A stretch of DNA of 64,000 nucleotides from Clostridium fessum (GTDB lineage Bacteria; Bacillota; Clostridia; Lachnospirales; Lachnospiraceae): NCBI RefSeq assembly GCF_003024715.1, contig NZ_PYLO01000006.1, positions 99,395 through 163,394 of the forward strand, given 5' to 3'. Of the stretch, positions 53,896-62,988 are shown one piece after another; position 1 is the stretch's first letter; each line of letters begins with the position of its first letter. A program made the translations under genes and the position numbers. The notes beneath the pieces are model-generated. The model was given only the letters and a program-made list of their open reading frames with translations, was not told where the DNA came from and did not search any database.

Positions 53896-54771
53896 TTACT
53901 GTCCCCGCTCTGCCATCAAAATCGCAATCTCATTCTCATTGATACCAACCATCGCCTCGCCCAGATCCTCAGAAATCGCAGCAAGTAATTTTGCATCCTT
54001 GTAATTCGTTACTGCCTGCACGATCGCCGACGCACGTTTCTCCGGATTGCCTGACTTGAAGATACCAGATCCAACAAAGACTCCCTCTGCGCCCAGCTGC
54101 ATCATCAGAGCCGCATCCGCCGGGGTAGCCACGCCGCCTGCCGCGAAATTGACAACCGGGAGACGTCCATTGTCATGTACATAGCGGAGCAGATGAACCG
54201 GAACTTTTAACTGTTTTGCTGCCTCGTAAAGCTCATCCTCACGCAGATTCTGAACCCGGCGGATCTCCGAATTCATCGCACGCATATGGCGGACTGCCTG
54301 TACGACATCGCCCGTTCCCGGCTCGCCCTTGGTACGGATCATCGAAGCACCTTCCTCGATCCGGCGCAGCGCCTCTCCCAGGTCTCTCGCACCGCAGACA
54401 AACGGAACCTTGAACTGTGTCTTGTCAATATGGTACACATCATCCGCCGGAGATAATACCTCGCTCTCATCGATATAATCAATCTCGATCGCTTCCAGAA
54501 TCTGCGCCTCCACAAAATGACCGATCCGGCACTTCGCCATAACCGGAATCGAAACTGCCTCCTGAATGCCGCGAATCATCTTCGGGTCACTCATACGGGA
54601 CACACCGCCCGCTGCCCGGATATCCGCCGGAATCCGCTCCAGCGCCATAACCGCACACGCGCCTGCCGCCTCCGCGATCTTCGCCTGCTCCGGGGTTGTG
54701 ACATCCATGATAACGCCGCCCTTTAACATCTGTGCCAGCTGTTTATTCAGTTCATAACGATTCTCTGCCAT
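53896..54771 (-). CDS. pdxS: Pyridoxal 5'-phosphate synthase lyase subunit PdxS
   Basis: Makes PLP from ribose 5-phosphate, glyceraldehyde 3-phosphate and ammonia. The 291 aa barrel has [51 protein letters not shown] (catalytic Lys about 80) and [16 protein letters not shown] (second Lys about 148). The ATG at 54771 has GGAGG upstream; a longer frame to 54816 lacks a site. It is the first gene of pdxST, under the palindromic promoter at 54964-55025. Confidence 0.96.
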   Translation of the reverse strand: MAENRYELNKQLAQMLKGGVIMDVTTPEQAKIAEAAGACAVMALERIPADIRAAGGVSRMSDPKMIRGIQEAVSIPVMAKCRIGHFVEAQILEAIEIDYIDESEVLSPADDVYHIDKTQFKVPFVCGARDLGEALRRIEEGASMIRTKGEPGTGDVVQAVRHMRAMNSEIRRVQNLREDELYEAAKQLKVPVHLLRYVHDNGRLPVVNFAAGGVATPADAALMMQLGAEGVFVGSGIFKSGNPEKRASAIVQAVTNYKDAKLLAAISEDLGEAMVGINENEIAILMAERGQ

Positions 54772-54963
54772 TTTTATTCCTCCCGTGGTTGAATATGATT
54801 TTTCTTTGTAAGCCAAGCGTCCTTACGATCCTTGCAATCAATACCCGAATCCACTGAATCATTCACAGGCAAGCGCCTCTTCTGCCTTTCTATTCTGCCT
54901 TGCGAAAAACAATTCACTGACATTCTGTATTTTTACATTCATTTCCGCATCAACTTAGTAGGA

Positions 54964-55025
54964 ATTATAGCAAAAACTGTACTGATTAAAATATACACTT
55001 TTAAATATTTTAATCAGTACAGTTT
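54964..55025 (-). promoter_or_regulatory. pdxST promoter with 20 bp perfect inverted repeat
   Basis: The extended -10 TGCTATAAT (TATAAT at 54964-54969) lacks a good -35. Where it should be (54987-54992) lies one arm of a perfect 20 bp inverted repeat: arms 54974-54993 and 55006-55025, loop 12 bp. The arm reads AAACTGTACTGATT on plus. It may be an operator for a PdxR/MocR-type regulator (none in the window). On the minus strand it is followed by five T residues, so it may also terminate the rsmI transcript. Confidence 0.65.
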
Positions 55026-55135
55026 GTTCTTTTCTCAAATCTTATTCTATTTTTCTTTTATCTGCACAAACCGGAGCGCCCCGGCATTCCACCAACGCCA
55101 CTCCACTTACCCATTTTTCAGCTTTCCGTTTGTGT

Positions 55136-55987
55136 CTACGCCTCTTCCGCCTCCAGCAGCGCCTGGTACACATCCCGCTTCGAAACCCCGCGGTCCTTCG
55201 CCACCAGCTTCATCGCTTCCTTGCGGCTGTTTCCCTGTGATTCATAATGTTCCATATGCTCTTCCAGGGACATCTGCTGCCAGCGCGCCTGATCCTCCGC
55301 CTCGATCTCCTGGACGGATTTGCCCTCGATGACGATCACGCACTCGCCCTTCGGCTCATTTTCCGTATAATACGCCACCGCCTGCGAAAGCGTCGTTCGG
55401 AACGCCGTCTCGTATTTCTTCGTCAGCTCCCGGCAGATGGACGCCTTTCTATCCCCCAGCGCCTCGTAAAGCTCCGTGAGCGTCCGCAGAAGGTGGTGCG
55501 GCGCCTCGTAAAGCACAATCGTGCGCGTCTCATTCTGAAGCTCTGCAAGCACCCGCTGGTGCTCCTTCTTGTCCGTCGGAAGAAATGCCTCAAAACAGAA
55601 CCGTCTCGTCGGAAGTCCCGAAATAATCAGCGCCGTAACACACGCCACCGCTCCCGGAAGCGCGGTTACTTTAATTCCCGCCTCGCAGCACTGGCGCACC
55701 AGCTCCTCGCCCGGATCCGAAATACCCGGCGTCCCGGCGTCCGTGATGCAGGCAATATTCATGCCCGATTTCAGCTTCTCCACCAGCACACGCGCCTTCT
55801 CGACCTTATTGTACTCATGGTAGCTCGTCATCGGTGTATGAATATCAAAATGATTCAGAAGCTTAATACTGTGCCGCGTGTCCTCCGCCGCAATCAGATC
55901 CACCTGCTTTAACGTCTCCAGCACCCGGAATGTAATGTCATCCAGGTTGCCGATCGGCGTGGCACACAAATATAATGTTCCTTCCAT
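55136..55987 (-). CDS. rsmI: 16S rRNA (cytidine-2'-O)-methyltransferase RsmI
   Basis: Methylates C1402 of 16S rRNA. 283 aa, with the tetrapyrrole-methylase fold: LYLCATPIGNLDDIT (5-19), LIAAEDTRHS (about 31-40), CITDAGTPGISDPG (about 79-92) and the C-terminal helix domain (about 230-283). GGAG precedes the ATG. It is last in the holB-ricT-trmN6-rsmI row. Confidence 0.95.
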   Translation of the reverse strand: MEGTLYLCATPIGNLDDITFRVLETLKQVDLIAAEDTRHSIKLLNHFDIHTPMTSYHEYNKVEKARVLVEKLKSGMNIACITDAGTPGISDPGEELVRQCCEAGIKVTALPGAVACVTALIISGLPTRRFCFEAFLPTDKKEHQRVLAELQNETRTIVLYEAPHHLLRTLTELYEALGDRKASICRELTKKYETAFRTTLSQAVAYYTENEPKGECVIVIEGKSVQEIEAEDQARWQQMSLEEHMEHYESQGNSRKEAMKLVAKDRGVSKRDVYQALLEAEEA

Positions 55988-56002
55988 CGTTCTCCTATTC
56001 CA

Positions 56003-56734
56003 TTAATACCCGTAAATATCATAAATCTCATCCGTATACACGCCTGGCTCTTTGTACACAATGATCGGCTTTTCCACTGTCATCAGCGCGCCGCCGCCGC
56101 GCACCGCCTCGATGAGAACCATATTTGCCTCTTTATCTGCAAACGGATGGACAAATTTCATCCGCTTCGGCTCCAATTTCTGACTTTTCATCGCCATCAG
56201 AATCTCAATGAGCCGTCTCGGACGGTGCACCATATAGAGTCGTCCGCCGGGACGAAGTGCCGAAGCCGCCGCGCGCACGACATCCTCCAGATTGCAGAGA
56301 ACCTCATGGCGGGCAATCGCCTTGGGAAGATCGGGATTTTTCAGCCCGTGGCTGTCGTTCATGTACGGCGGGTTCGTCGTTACCACATCAAAGGATGCCT
56401 TCTCAAACAGCGTCGGAACCTCCTTGATATCGCCCTGCACGATCGAAACCTTCTCTTCCAGCCTGTTGAGCGCCACACTCCGGGATGCCATCTCCGCCAT
56501 CTCCGCCTGGATCTCCAGACCTGTAAAATGGCTTCCTTCCGTCTTTGCCTCCAGAAGAATCGGGATAATACCGGTTCCCGTTCCCAGATCAAGCGCTTTC
56601 TCGCCCGGCTTCACCGATGCAAACCCGGACAAAAGCACCGCGTCCATGCCAAAACAGAACCCGTTCGTCTTCTGGATGATCCGGTATCCGTTCCGCTGCA
56701 GTTCATCGATCCGCTCGCCCTCTTTAATTATCAT
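56003..56734 (-). CDS. tRNA1(Val) (adenine(37)-N6)-methyltransferase-like protein
   Basis: 243 aa class I methyltransferase of the YfiC/TrmN6 group. The SAM motif is ALDLGTGTGIIPILL (about 47-61), and TTNPPYMND (about 118) is the N6-adenine catalytic motif. The start overlaps the ricT stop by 11 bp, showing coupling. The position between ricT and rsmI is the usual Firmicute order (yabB). Confidence 0.9.
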   Translation of the reverse strand: MIIKEGERIDELQRNGYRIIQKTNGFCFGMDAVLLSGFASVKPGEKALDLGTGTGIIPILLEAKTEGSHFTGLEIQAEMAEMASRSVALNRLEEKVSIVQGDIKEVPTLFEKASFDVVTTNPPYMNDSHGLKNPDLPKAIARHEVLCNLEDVVRAAASALRPGGRLYMVHRPRRLIEILMAMKSQKLEPKRMKFVHPFADKEANMVLIEAVRGGGALMTVEKPIIVYKEPGVYTDEIYDIYGY

Positions 56735-57635
56735 CCAGCTTCGACTTTCCTTCCTTTTTCTCCAGTGCCTCCAGCGCTTTCAGCTCCGCATCGTTGACAT
56801 TTCCCCTGTCACGGCGGCGCTTCGGCTTAAACTTGAGCTGATCCACACGGTAATCACGGATCTCCTTCTCATCCCGTCCTACCGTCACAACCACCTTTAC
56901 CTGCTGGCGCAGGACGCTGACGCTGTGAACCTCGCCTTTCAGCCCGTCATCCGTTGTGACGTAATCGCCGACACTCGGCAGATGGCTGTTCAGATCCTCA
57001 TACGTCTCTTCCTCGTATTTCAGGCAGCACATCAGACGACCGCACACACCCGAAATCTTCGTCGGATTTAAGGACAGGTTCTGCTCTTTTGCCATCTTAA
57101 TTGAAACCGGAATAAACTCCGATAAATATGAATGACAACAGAGCGGACGACCACAGATACCGACGCCACCCAAAATCTTCGTCTCATCCCGGACGCCAAT
57201 CTGGCGCAGCTCGATCCGCGTCTTAAAGACCGCCGCCAGATCCTTGACAAGCTCACGGAAATCGATTCTTCCATCCGCCGTAAAATAAAACAGCAGTTTA
57301 TTGTTATCAAAGGTGTATTCTGCATCGATCAGCTTCATCTGCAATTCATGCTTGCGGATCTTTTCCTGACAGATCTGGAATGCCTCATGCTCTTTTTCTT
57401 TATTCTTCCGTTCCAGCTCCTCGTCATTCTTCGTCGCCATACGAATGACCGATTTCAGCGGCTGGATTACCTTCTTCTCATCCACCTCGCGGACGCCAAG
57501 AACTACCTCTCCGAACTCGATTCCGCGGGCGGTCTCCACGATCACATGATCGCCCATCTTGATTTCCATCTGCGCCGGATCGAAGTAATATACCTTTCCG
57601 GCCTTGCGGAACCGGACTCCGATTACCTTTATCAT
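56724..57635 (-). CDS. ricT: PSP1-domain protein RicT/YaaT
   Basis: 303 aa PSP1 protein. In Bacillus the RicAFT complex acts in RNA processing and sporulation/biofilm control. The family core is VIVETARGIEFGEVVLG (about 31-47) with the Cys-rich region CGRPLCCHSYL and CGRLMCCLKYE (about 160-210), which binds iron-sulfur clusters in Bacillus. A Lys/Arg-rich tail follows. It is 4 bp from holB and overlaps the methyltransferase gene. Confidence 0.92.
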   Translation of the reverse strand: MIKVIGVRFRKAGKVYYFDPAQMEIKMGDHVIVETARGIEFGEVVLGVREVDEKKVIQPLKSVIRMATKNDEELERKNKEKEHEAFQICQEKIRKHELQMKLIDAEYTFDNNKLLFYFTADGRIDFRELVKDLAAVFKTRIELRQIGVRDETKILGGVGICGRPLCCHSYLSEFIPVSIKMAKEQNLSLNPTKISGVCGRLMCCLKYEEETYEDLNSHLPSVGDYVTTDDGLKGEVHSVSVLRQQVKVVVTVGRDEKEIRDYRVDQLKFKPKRRRDRGNVNDAELKALEALEKKEGKSKLDDN

Positions 57636-57639
57636 AAAT

Positions 57640-58629
57640 TTAATTCTCCTTCATCGTCAAAAGCATCAGCTCCAGCGCCAAATCGGTGTTGACGTTAGCA
57701 TTCAGCCGGACTTTTGCCTTTTCAATCGCACTCAATATCTCTTCCAGCCCCTCATAGGAACTCTTCTGGCAGCAACTGCTGACCGCCGAATACTCATCCT
57801 TAAAGATCAGCGAATTCATGTCCTTTGTGACCTTAAACATCAGAATATCCCTGTACCAGAGCTGCATGAAATCCAGGCACTCATACAGATCCAGATTATC
57901 CTCCTGCAGCTTGCGGATATAATCCAGAAGCATCGGAATATCCATGTCCTTGATATTTTTAAGCAGCGTCAGCACCTCTCGGTACAAAAGTGCAAACTCC
58001 TCCGAAGAGGCGAGATGAATCGCTTTTCCTAAATTTCCTCTCGCAAACGCCGCATAAATATCCGCCTGACCATCCGAAACGCCCATTTTCTCCGTCAGGT
58101 AATCGCTTACCACCGAATCCTTGAGCGGACGAAGTTTCAACTGGATACAGCGGGACAGGATCGTTGGCAGAAATACCTCCGGGTTCGTCGTGATAAGCAC
58201 CAGCACCGCATAGGCCGGCGGCTCCTCAATCGTCTTTAAAAGAGCGTTCTGCGCCTGCACCGTCATTTTCTCCGCCTCATCGACCAGATATATCTTATAT
58301 GGACTGCTGTACGGGCGGATCGAAACCGTATCATTGATCTGAATCCGGACATCATCGACACCAATGCTCGCAGGTTTCTCATGTGTCACCCAGATCACAT
58401 CCGGATGATTGCCCGACAAAAACTGCTTACAGGAATGGCATTCCATGCACGGCTCCGTCCCATGTTTCTCGCACAAAAGCGTCATGGCAAATGCCTTCGC
58501 GATCGTCTTGCGTCCCATTCCTTCCTCGCCCGACAATATGTAGGCATGTGAAACTCTCTGATACCCGATCGCCTTCTGAAGGTGCTCTTTTATCTTCTCA
58601 TGTCCAATAATATCGTAAAAACCTGCCAT
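57640..58629 (-). CDS. holB: DNA polymerase III subunit delta'
   Basis: Clamp-loader subunit. The 329 aa AAA+ protein has YILSGEEGMGRKTIAKAFA (Walker A-like, about 30-48), zinc-type Cys in CEKHGTEPCMECHSC (about 53-67), YLVDEAEKMTVQAQNALLKTIEEPP (Walker B and SRC region, about 112-136) and the LSRCIQL sensor. AAGGAG precedes the ATG. It heads the ricT-trmN6-rsmI row. A MITE separates it from the gmk-like gene. Confidence 0.94.
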   Translation of the reverse strand: MAGFYDIIGHEKIKEHLQKAIGYQRVSHAYILSGEEGMGRKTIAKAFAMTLLCEKHGTEPCMECHSCKQFLSGNHPDVIWVTHEKPASIGVDDVRIQINDTVSIRPYSSPYKIYLVDEAEKMTVQAQNALLKTIEEPPAYAVLVLITTNPEVFLPTILSRCIQLKLRPLKDSVVSDYLTEKMGVSDGQADIYAAFARGNLGKAIHLASSEEFALLYREVLTLLKNIKDMDIPMLLDYIRKLQEDNLDLYECLDFMQLWYRDILMFKVTKDMNSLIFKDEYSAVSSCCQKSSYEGLEEILSAIEKAKVRLNANVNTDLALELMLLTMKEN

Positions 58630-58801
58630 CTTGATGCTCCTTTCAGGGCTGGACTTTGGATTTTAATTCTAAAATCGTTTCAATCGTATGGATCGGTTGG
58701 GATCCCTTCTATCATGCCCTTCTTTTATTATTTGTAAATCTCTATCATCTTAGTATAACACAAGATTTACCCTCTGCCTAGTGCGATGAAATTCCGAATT
58801 T

Positions 58802-58928
58802 GTTACTGTTCACGCATACGTGCCCAGTAACGGAATTTGCCGTGGCTTCGCATTTTAATACGGCAAATTCCTGCTGCCACCACGTTTTCTTACGGCACTT
58901 TCGGTTCCAAAAGTGCCAATCCGTGAGC
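58802..58928. mobile_element. MITE, type B, 127 bp, inserted in the 3' end of the gmk-like gene
   Basis: It begins with GTTACTGTTCACG (58802-58814), and the interior is nearly identical to 4832-4964. The right terminal repeat is damaged (CGTGAGC instead of the 13-mer), so the element is 6 bp shorter. The flanking 8 bp direct repeats CCGAATTT lie at 58794-58801 and 58929-58936. The right-hand half encodes the C-terminus and stop of the gmk-like gene. Confidence 0.87.
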
Positions 58929-59507
58929 CCGAATTTCCCTTACCAACGTATCCACACACGCTTCCAGCTCGCGGTTTTCAAACCGGTTTTCCGCCCGGAT
59001 CCCACATTTTTCCATATTTTCGGCACTGAAATCTGCCTCATCCGCCAGGAAACGGCGGCACAGCTCCGCATACTTTGGCTCTGTCTGCTGCCGTTCCCGG
59101 TCAAGCGCACGCTGAAGGCGTTCACCGTCCTCCACCTCAATGTAAAGCGGCACCAGCACATCCGCGCCGAAATAATTCCGCGTCCCCTCATACGATTCCA
59201 GCGTCCCGATCATGAAATAATCATGCGATCCCAGATCGATCTGCCCATCGTCCACCGTTGCATAACTCCACGGTCCATAAATAGTCTGGTAGGTTCTCTT
59301 TTCAATGATCTTTCCCTGTTTCTCCAAATCCGCAAGCCTTTTTCCGGTCACAAAATAATACTCCACACCGTCCCGCTCGCCTGCCCGGATCGGTCTGGTC
59401 GTATACGGCACCACCGTCCGGATCTGCGGCAGCCGCTCTCTCAATATCTTATAGATCGTGTCCTTCCCGGACGCGCTCTTTCCCATCACGTAAAATATAT
59501 GTCCCAT
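58890..59507 (-). CDS. Guanylate kinase-like protein with MITE-derived C-terminus
   Basis: 205 aa nucleoside-monophosphate-kinase fold: P-loop MGKSASGKDT (about 8-17, with Asp after the Lys instead of Ser/Thr), VVPYTTRPIRAGERDGVEYYF (GMP-binding region, about 33-53), GPWSYATVDDGQ and IEVEDGERLQRALDRERQQ. Residues after VREIR (the last 12, AHGLALLEPKVP) and the stop are encoded by the MITE. Without the insertion the frame would end eight codons later with a TAA. The kinase core looks intact. The gene sits between the decarboxylase and holB. Confidence 0.85.
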   Translation of the reverse strand: MGHIFYVMGKSASGKDTIYKILRERLPQIRTVVPYTTRPIRAGERDGVEYYFVTGKRLADLEKQGKIIEKRTYQTIYGPWSYATVDDGQIDLGSHDYFMIGTLESYEGTRNYFGADVLVPLYIEVEDGERLQRALDRERQQTEPKYAELCRRFLADEADFSAENMEKCGIRAENRFENRELEACVDTLVREIRAHGLALLEPKVP

Positions 59508-59605
59508 CTTCCTATTATGCCTTTCCAGCCAGTATTTTCACACGCATTCCATCGTATATATAAATCCGATTTTTCTCTGTTTCTTATGGCAAATGTGCGA
59601 ACCTG

Positions 59606-61141
59606 CTAAATAACAACCTCTATCCACAAATTCAATTTGTCTGATTTTTCACAAATTCCTTCCACCGTAAGTCCCAGCTTCCAATCCTCACGGATCCGCG
59701 CGATCTCCCTTGTTCCAATCCGCTCTCCCGGCATCAGCATCGGCACCCCCGGCGGATAAATGGTAACGCAGGCCCGCGCCGCCCTTCCTTCCGCCTCCTC
59801 AAGCGGCACCAGCATGCTATCCCCATGCCATGCCTGCCAGGGGAGACACATCTGCTGCGGATAGTTTTCTGAATCATTTTCTTGGTTCGGTTTCTGATTC
59901 AATTGTGCTCCCGAAAACGGTTCCTGCCTGCCTTGTTTTGCATCTTTCAGGCCAACACTTTCCGCCTCCAGCTTTTCCACCCGCGCATCCAGCTCCAAAA
60001 GTGCCCGCTCCAGACGCGAAAATCCTTCCTCCGTATCCATAAACGAAGTCATCAGAAGCACATACCGCCCGCTCGACATCTCCGCCTCCAGATGGTACTC
60101 TGTCCGCAAAACCTCTGCCAGTCTGGTTCCCGTCATAAAATCTGGAAATAGCACCAGTTTTGACGGATCATATCCATATACACCTGCCGCACCACAGATT
60201 TCCTCTTTCAGAAGCCGGAAATGTTTTAGCTTCGCCAATTTTTCCCGGAGTTCCCGCAATCGGGCACCATACCGCGCCATCTCCCCGGCTCCTTTTTCTG
60301 CCATATACCGGACGCAGTTCTCCATCGACGCAATCAGAATATACGACGGGCTGGAACTCTGGTAAACCGATAAATACTGTTCCACCTTCTTCGCATCCAG
60401 AATCTGGCTTTTCAGATGCAGAATCGCCGTCTGTGTCAGGGATGGAAGCGTCTTGTGAAGACTCTGGATCACCAGGTCCGCCTCCTCCTGTAACGCCCCA
60501 TCCGGGAAATAGTTCCCATCCCCAAACGGCAGATGCGCGCCGTGCGCCTCATCCACAATCAGCGCCGCTCCATGCCGGTGCGCCGTCGCTGCAATCCCCT
60601 GAATATCCGACACGATCCCCTCATAGGTCGGGGAAGTCACAAACACCGCCCGGATCTCCGGATGCTCCAAAAGTGCTCGTTCCACCTGCTCTGGCTCGAT
60701 CCCTCCCGGAATCTGAAACTCCGGCACCTCCTCCGGATATAAATATACCGGTTCCAGCTGGTTTAAAACCACCGCGTGATACGCCGATTTGTGGGAATTT
60801 CGAGCCATGAGGATTTTTTCCCCCGGCTTCACCGCCGCCGCGATCGCCGCCAGAATCCCGCACGTACTGCCATTCACCAGATACCAGCTCCGGTCTGCTC
60901 CGTACACCGCAGCCGCCGAATTCATCGACTCTTTCAAAATATCTTCCGCATGATGCAGGTTGTCAAATCCATCAATCTCCGTGATATCCACCGAAAATGG
61001 ATTCGGGACGGAAGTTATCCCCATTTTCACCTGGCGTTTGTGACCCGGCATGTGGAACGGGTAGGCATCCGACGCCGCATAGGTGGATAAACGTTCTAAA
61101 AGCGGCACTTCCGGACGTAGGATGATTGTTTCCGACCACAT
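59606..61141 (-). CDS. Orn/Lys/Arg decarboxylase-type PLP enzyme
   Basis: 511 aa fold-type I PLP protein of the SpeA/Orn-Lys-Arg decarboxylase group: FHMPGHKR (about 29-36), STCGILAAIAAAV (about 90-102), LIVDEAHGAHLPFG (about 200) and the PLP Lys in IQSLHKTLPSLTQ (about 232-245). The C-terminal domain ends LNLWIEVVI. A polar Gln/Asn-rich stretch (about 390-430) is inserted before it. I prefer the ATG at 61141 (AGGA nearby) to the frame start at 61198, whose 19 extra residues are all charged. The gene precedes gmk-like and holB as in other Clostridia. The true substrate is unknown. Confidence 0.88.
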   Translation of the reverse strand: MWSETIILRPEVPLLERLSTYAASDAYPFHMPGHKRQVKMGITSVPNPFSVDITEIDGFDNLHHAEDILKESMNSAAAVYGADRSWYLVNGSTCGILAAIAAAVKPGEKILMARNSHKSAYHAVVLNQLEPVYLYPEEVPEFQIPGGIEPEQVERALLEHPEIRAVFVTSPTYEGIVSDIQGIAATAHRHGAALIVDEAHGAHLPFGDGNYFPDGALQEEADLVIQSLHKTLPSLTQTAILHLKSQILDAKKVEQYLSVYQSSSPSYILIASMENCVRYMAEKGAGEMARYGARLRELREKLAKLKHFRLLKEEICGAAGVYGYDPSKLVLFPDFMTGTRLAEVLRTEYHLEAEMSSGRYVLLMTSFMDTEEGFSRLERALLELDARVEKLEAESVGLKDAKQGRQEPFSGAQLNQKPNQENDSENYPQQMCLPWQAWHGDSMLVPLEEAEGRAARACVTIYPPGVPMLMPGERIGTREIARIREDWKLGLTVEGICEKSDKLNLWIEVVI

Positions 61142-61290
61142 TTTCCTGTCTTTATTCACTTTTTCTTCTTCCTTCTGTTTCTCTCTTTTTTCGTTCATGT
61201 CTTATTTCTATCCGCTGCACCGCATCCCAAAAGCATTTCATTTCCCTGAAAACAACTTTTTAAAATTTTATTTTAATCTTTTATAAAAAA

Positions 61291-62409
61291 CTACCGCAGT
61301 ATCTGATCGCCATCCTTGACACAAAGATTTTTCTTCACACCTAATGTTACCATCCATCCACGGACAATCGGCGTCTTATACGAACCAGCGCCCGCGACGC
61401 CATCCTGCACATTATCCCAGAGCCAGTCCGGCGTCGGCCATAAGCAGACCTCCGGTGAAATCTCCTGATAGAGCTCCTCTTCTACGCCTCTCTGCCCATG
61501 GTGCGCCATCTGTAGCACATCCGATTTCAGTTCCTCCTGCGTATGATTGGCAAGAAAATCTTCCCCTGCCTGCCAGCCCATATCACCCAAAAACAGGATC
61601 CGTTTTCCGCCCATCTCCACGCGGTACGCGACCGAGCTGTTATTAAAACTATTTTCCGTGCAGGCAAATGGCTCGTTCATCACTGTGATCTCCGCGCCCG
61701 CCAATGAAATCTTCTGCCCTTTCGTAAGCGTCCCGCATTTTTCTGCTTCCGGCAGTTTCGCAATCGCTTCCGTGATCCGATCATAACACTCCAAATCTGA
61801 ATCCCGTCTTGAAACCTGCTCCTGACCTAAAAATTCTTTATTCAGAAATGAATAGTACACCTTACCGATCGAGATCGGCATCGGATCCATGTTTAAAATC
61901 TCCGTGATCGCCCCCACATGATCGCTGTGCGGATGGGTTAAAAGCCATGCATCCACATGACCGCCCAACTCCTGAATAACCTCAATCAAATGCGGTGCAT
62001 CGACATCACGACCGCCGTCTACCACGATCACCGCGCCTTCCTTCGTCTTCATAACGCAGGAGAGGTTCTGCCAGATATCCGCACACGCTAAAAGCCGAAG
62101 CTCTCCCCCGTCCAGATACGGCTCCTCCACGCCCGGCTCCGCCGCCTCCGCCGCAGCTAATGCTTCCATTTCTGCCGCCGACTGCTGTTCCCCCAGGTTA
62201 TCTAAATCAATCGGCTGATCTGGATTTTCTCCATTTTCATCTCGGACAGTCTCCCGCTCTGTACTGTCCACGATTGCTACCGTTCCGGCTGTCTCCGGAT
62301 AGTTCGTGAACCGGCGGCTGCATCCGCTCAAGTTCAAAAGGAACGTCATGCCAAGCGCCGCTGCATATAAATATTTCCGGCGTTTCTGTTTCATCTTGTT
62401 TGGCTCCAT
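61291..62409 (-). CDS. MBL-fold metallohydrolase lipoprotein
   Basis: 372 aa secreted protein with a signal and lipobox LLNLSGC (Cys about 30), an acidic linker (about 45-95), then a metallo-beta-lactamase domain (THPHSDHVG about 160, LFLGDMG and AHHGQ near 275-305) like the ComEC/Rec2 hydrolase part. Metal ligands (HxHxDH, Asp, His) are present, so it should be active. GGAG lies 7 nt from the ATG. It stands alone, behind its own promoter. The substrate (phosphodiester or DNA) is not known. Confidence 0.87.
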   Translation of the reverse strand: MEPNKMKQKRRKYLYAAALGMTFLLNLSGCSRRFTNYPETAGTVAIVDSTERETVRDENGENPDQPIDLDNLGEQQSAAEMEALAAAEAAEPGVEEPYLDGGELRLLACADIWQNLSCVMKTKEGAVIVVDGGRDVDAPHLIEVIQELGGHVDAWLLTHPHSDHVGAITEILNMDPMPISIGKVYYSFLNKEFLGQEQVSRRDSDLECYDRITEAIAKLPEAEKCGTLTKGQKISLAGAEITVMNEPFACTENSFNNSSVAYRVEMGGKRILFLGDMGWQAGEDFLANHTQEELKSDVLQMAHHGQRGVEEELYQEISPEVCLWPTPDWLWDNVQDGVAGAGSYKTPIVRGWMVTLGVKKNLCVKDGDQILR

Positions 62410-62496
62410 TTTTCTTCTCCATTTTAAAATTTCTGCATTTGCCTAGTTCTATTCCTACTTCCATTTTGGTTTTCTATTTGCTTCTGTTTTCAATCA

Positions 62497-62525
62497 ATTA
62501 TAACAGTTGCCATATCCGAAAACAA
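62497..62525 (-). promoter_or_regulatory. Promoter for the MBL lipoprotein gene
   Basis: The minus strand has TTGTTT (62520-62525), a 17 bp spacer and TATAAT (62497-62502). The rest of 62410-62727 shows the composite palindrome and terminator only. Confidence 0.65.
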
Positions 62526-62628
62526 GAAATTATATATTCAAGAAAGACTCCTGTCTGAATGGCTTTTTTACTTAACATGAATGTTAAACGAAGTTTCCTA
62601 TTTCTTCTTCGCGCGAGTGCGCATCATT

Positions 62629-62688
62629 GGCACGTTAGTGCCTTTTTTTGTAATAGGGAATTCCAAGGAATTTCCTATTACAAAAAAA
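62629..62688. repeat. Dispersed palindrome between facing terminators, copy 2
   Basis: A GGCAC-GTGCC hairpin (62629-62642) followed by T7, then the palindrome GTAATAGGGAATTCC-AAGG-AATTTCCTATTAC (62650-62681), then A7 that belongs to the tRNA terminator. It matches the unit at 25993-26044 in order and core. Confidence 0.7.
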
Positions 62689-62714
62689 CCGCCACACTGT
62701 CTCCAGTGTGACGG
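62682..62714 (-). terminator. Terminator of the tRNA operon
   Basis: Minus-strand stem CCGTCACACTG/CAGTGTGGCGG with a 4-nt loop, followed by T7. It lies 14 bp after tRNA-Lys. Confidence 0.88.
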
Positions 62715-62727
62715 CTTCTCATCTTCA

Positions 62728-62800
62728 TGAGGCATCGGGGATTCGAACCCCGGACAACTTGATTAAAAGTCAAGTGCTCTACCGACTGAGCTAATACCCC
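62728..62800 (-). tRNA. tRNA-Lys (TTT)
   Basis: 73 nt cloverleaf with the anticodon loop CTTTTAA (anticodon TTT), GTTCGAATC T-loop and acceptor GGGGTAT/ATGCCTC, discriminator A. No encoded CCA. Confidence 0.95.
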
Positions 62801-62803
62801 ATA

Positions 62804-62876
<73 letters not shown>

Positions 62877-62988
62877 GTAATGGTTATTTGATTTTATGCG
62901 GATTAAAAGTTTGCTTGTCGCTTTTTTAGTCCGAAGTGCTCAGCTCAAGACCTGCGGTCTTTCGCTTACGGCATTCGCCGTATACATC

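Noticed and set aside
53352..53942. Plus-strand frame opposite pdxT
   Set aside because: Antisense shadow; PdxT has all catalytic residues on the minus strand.
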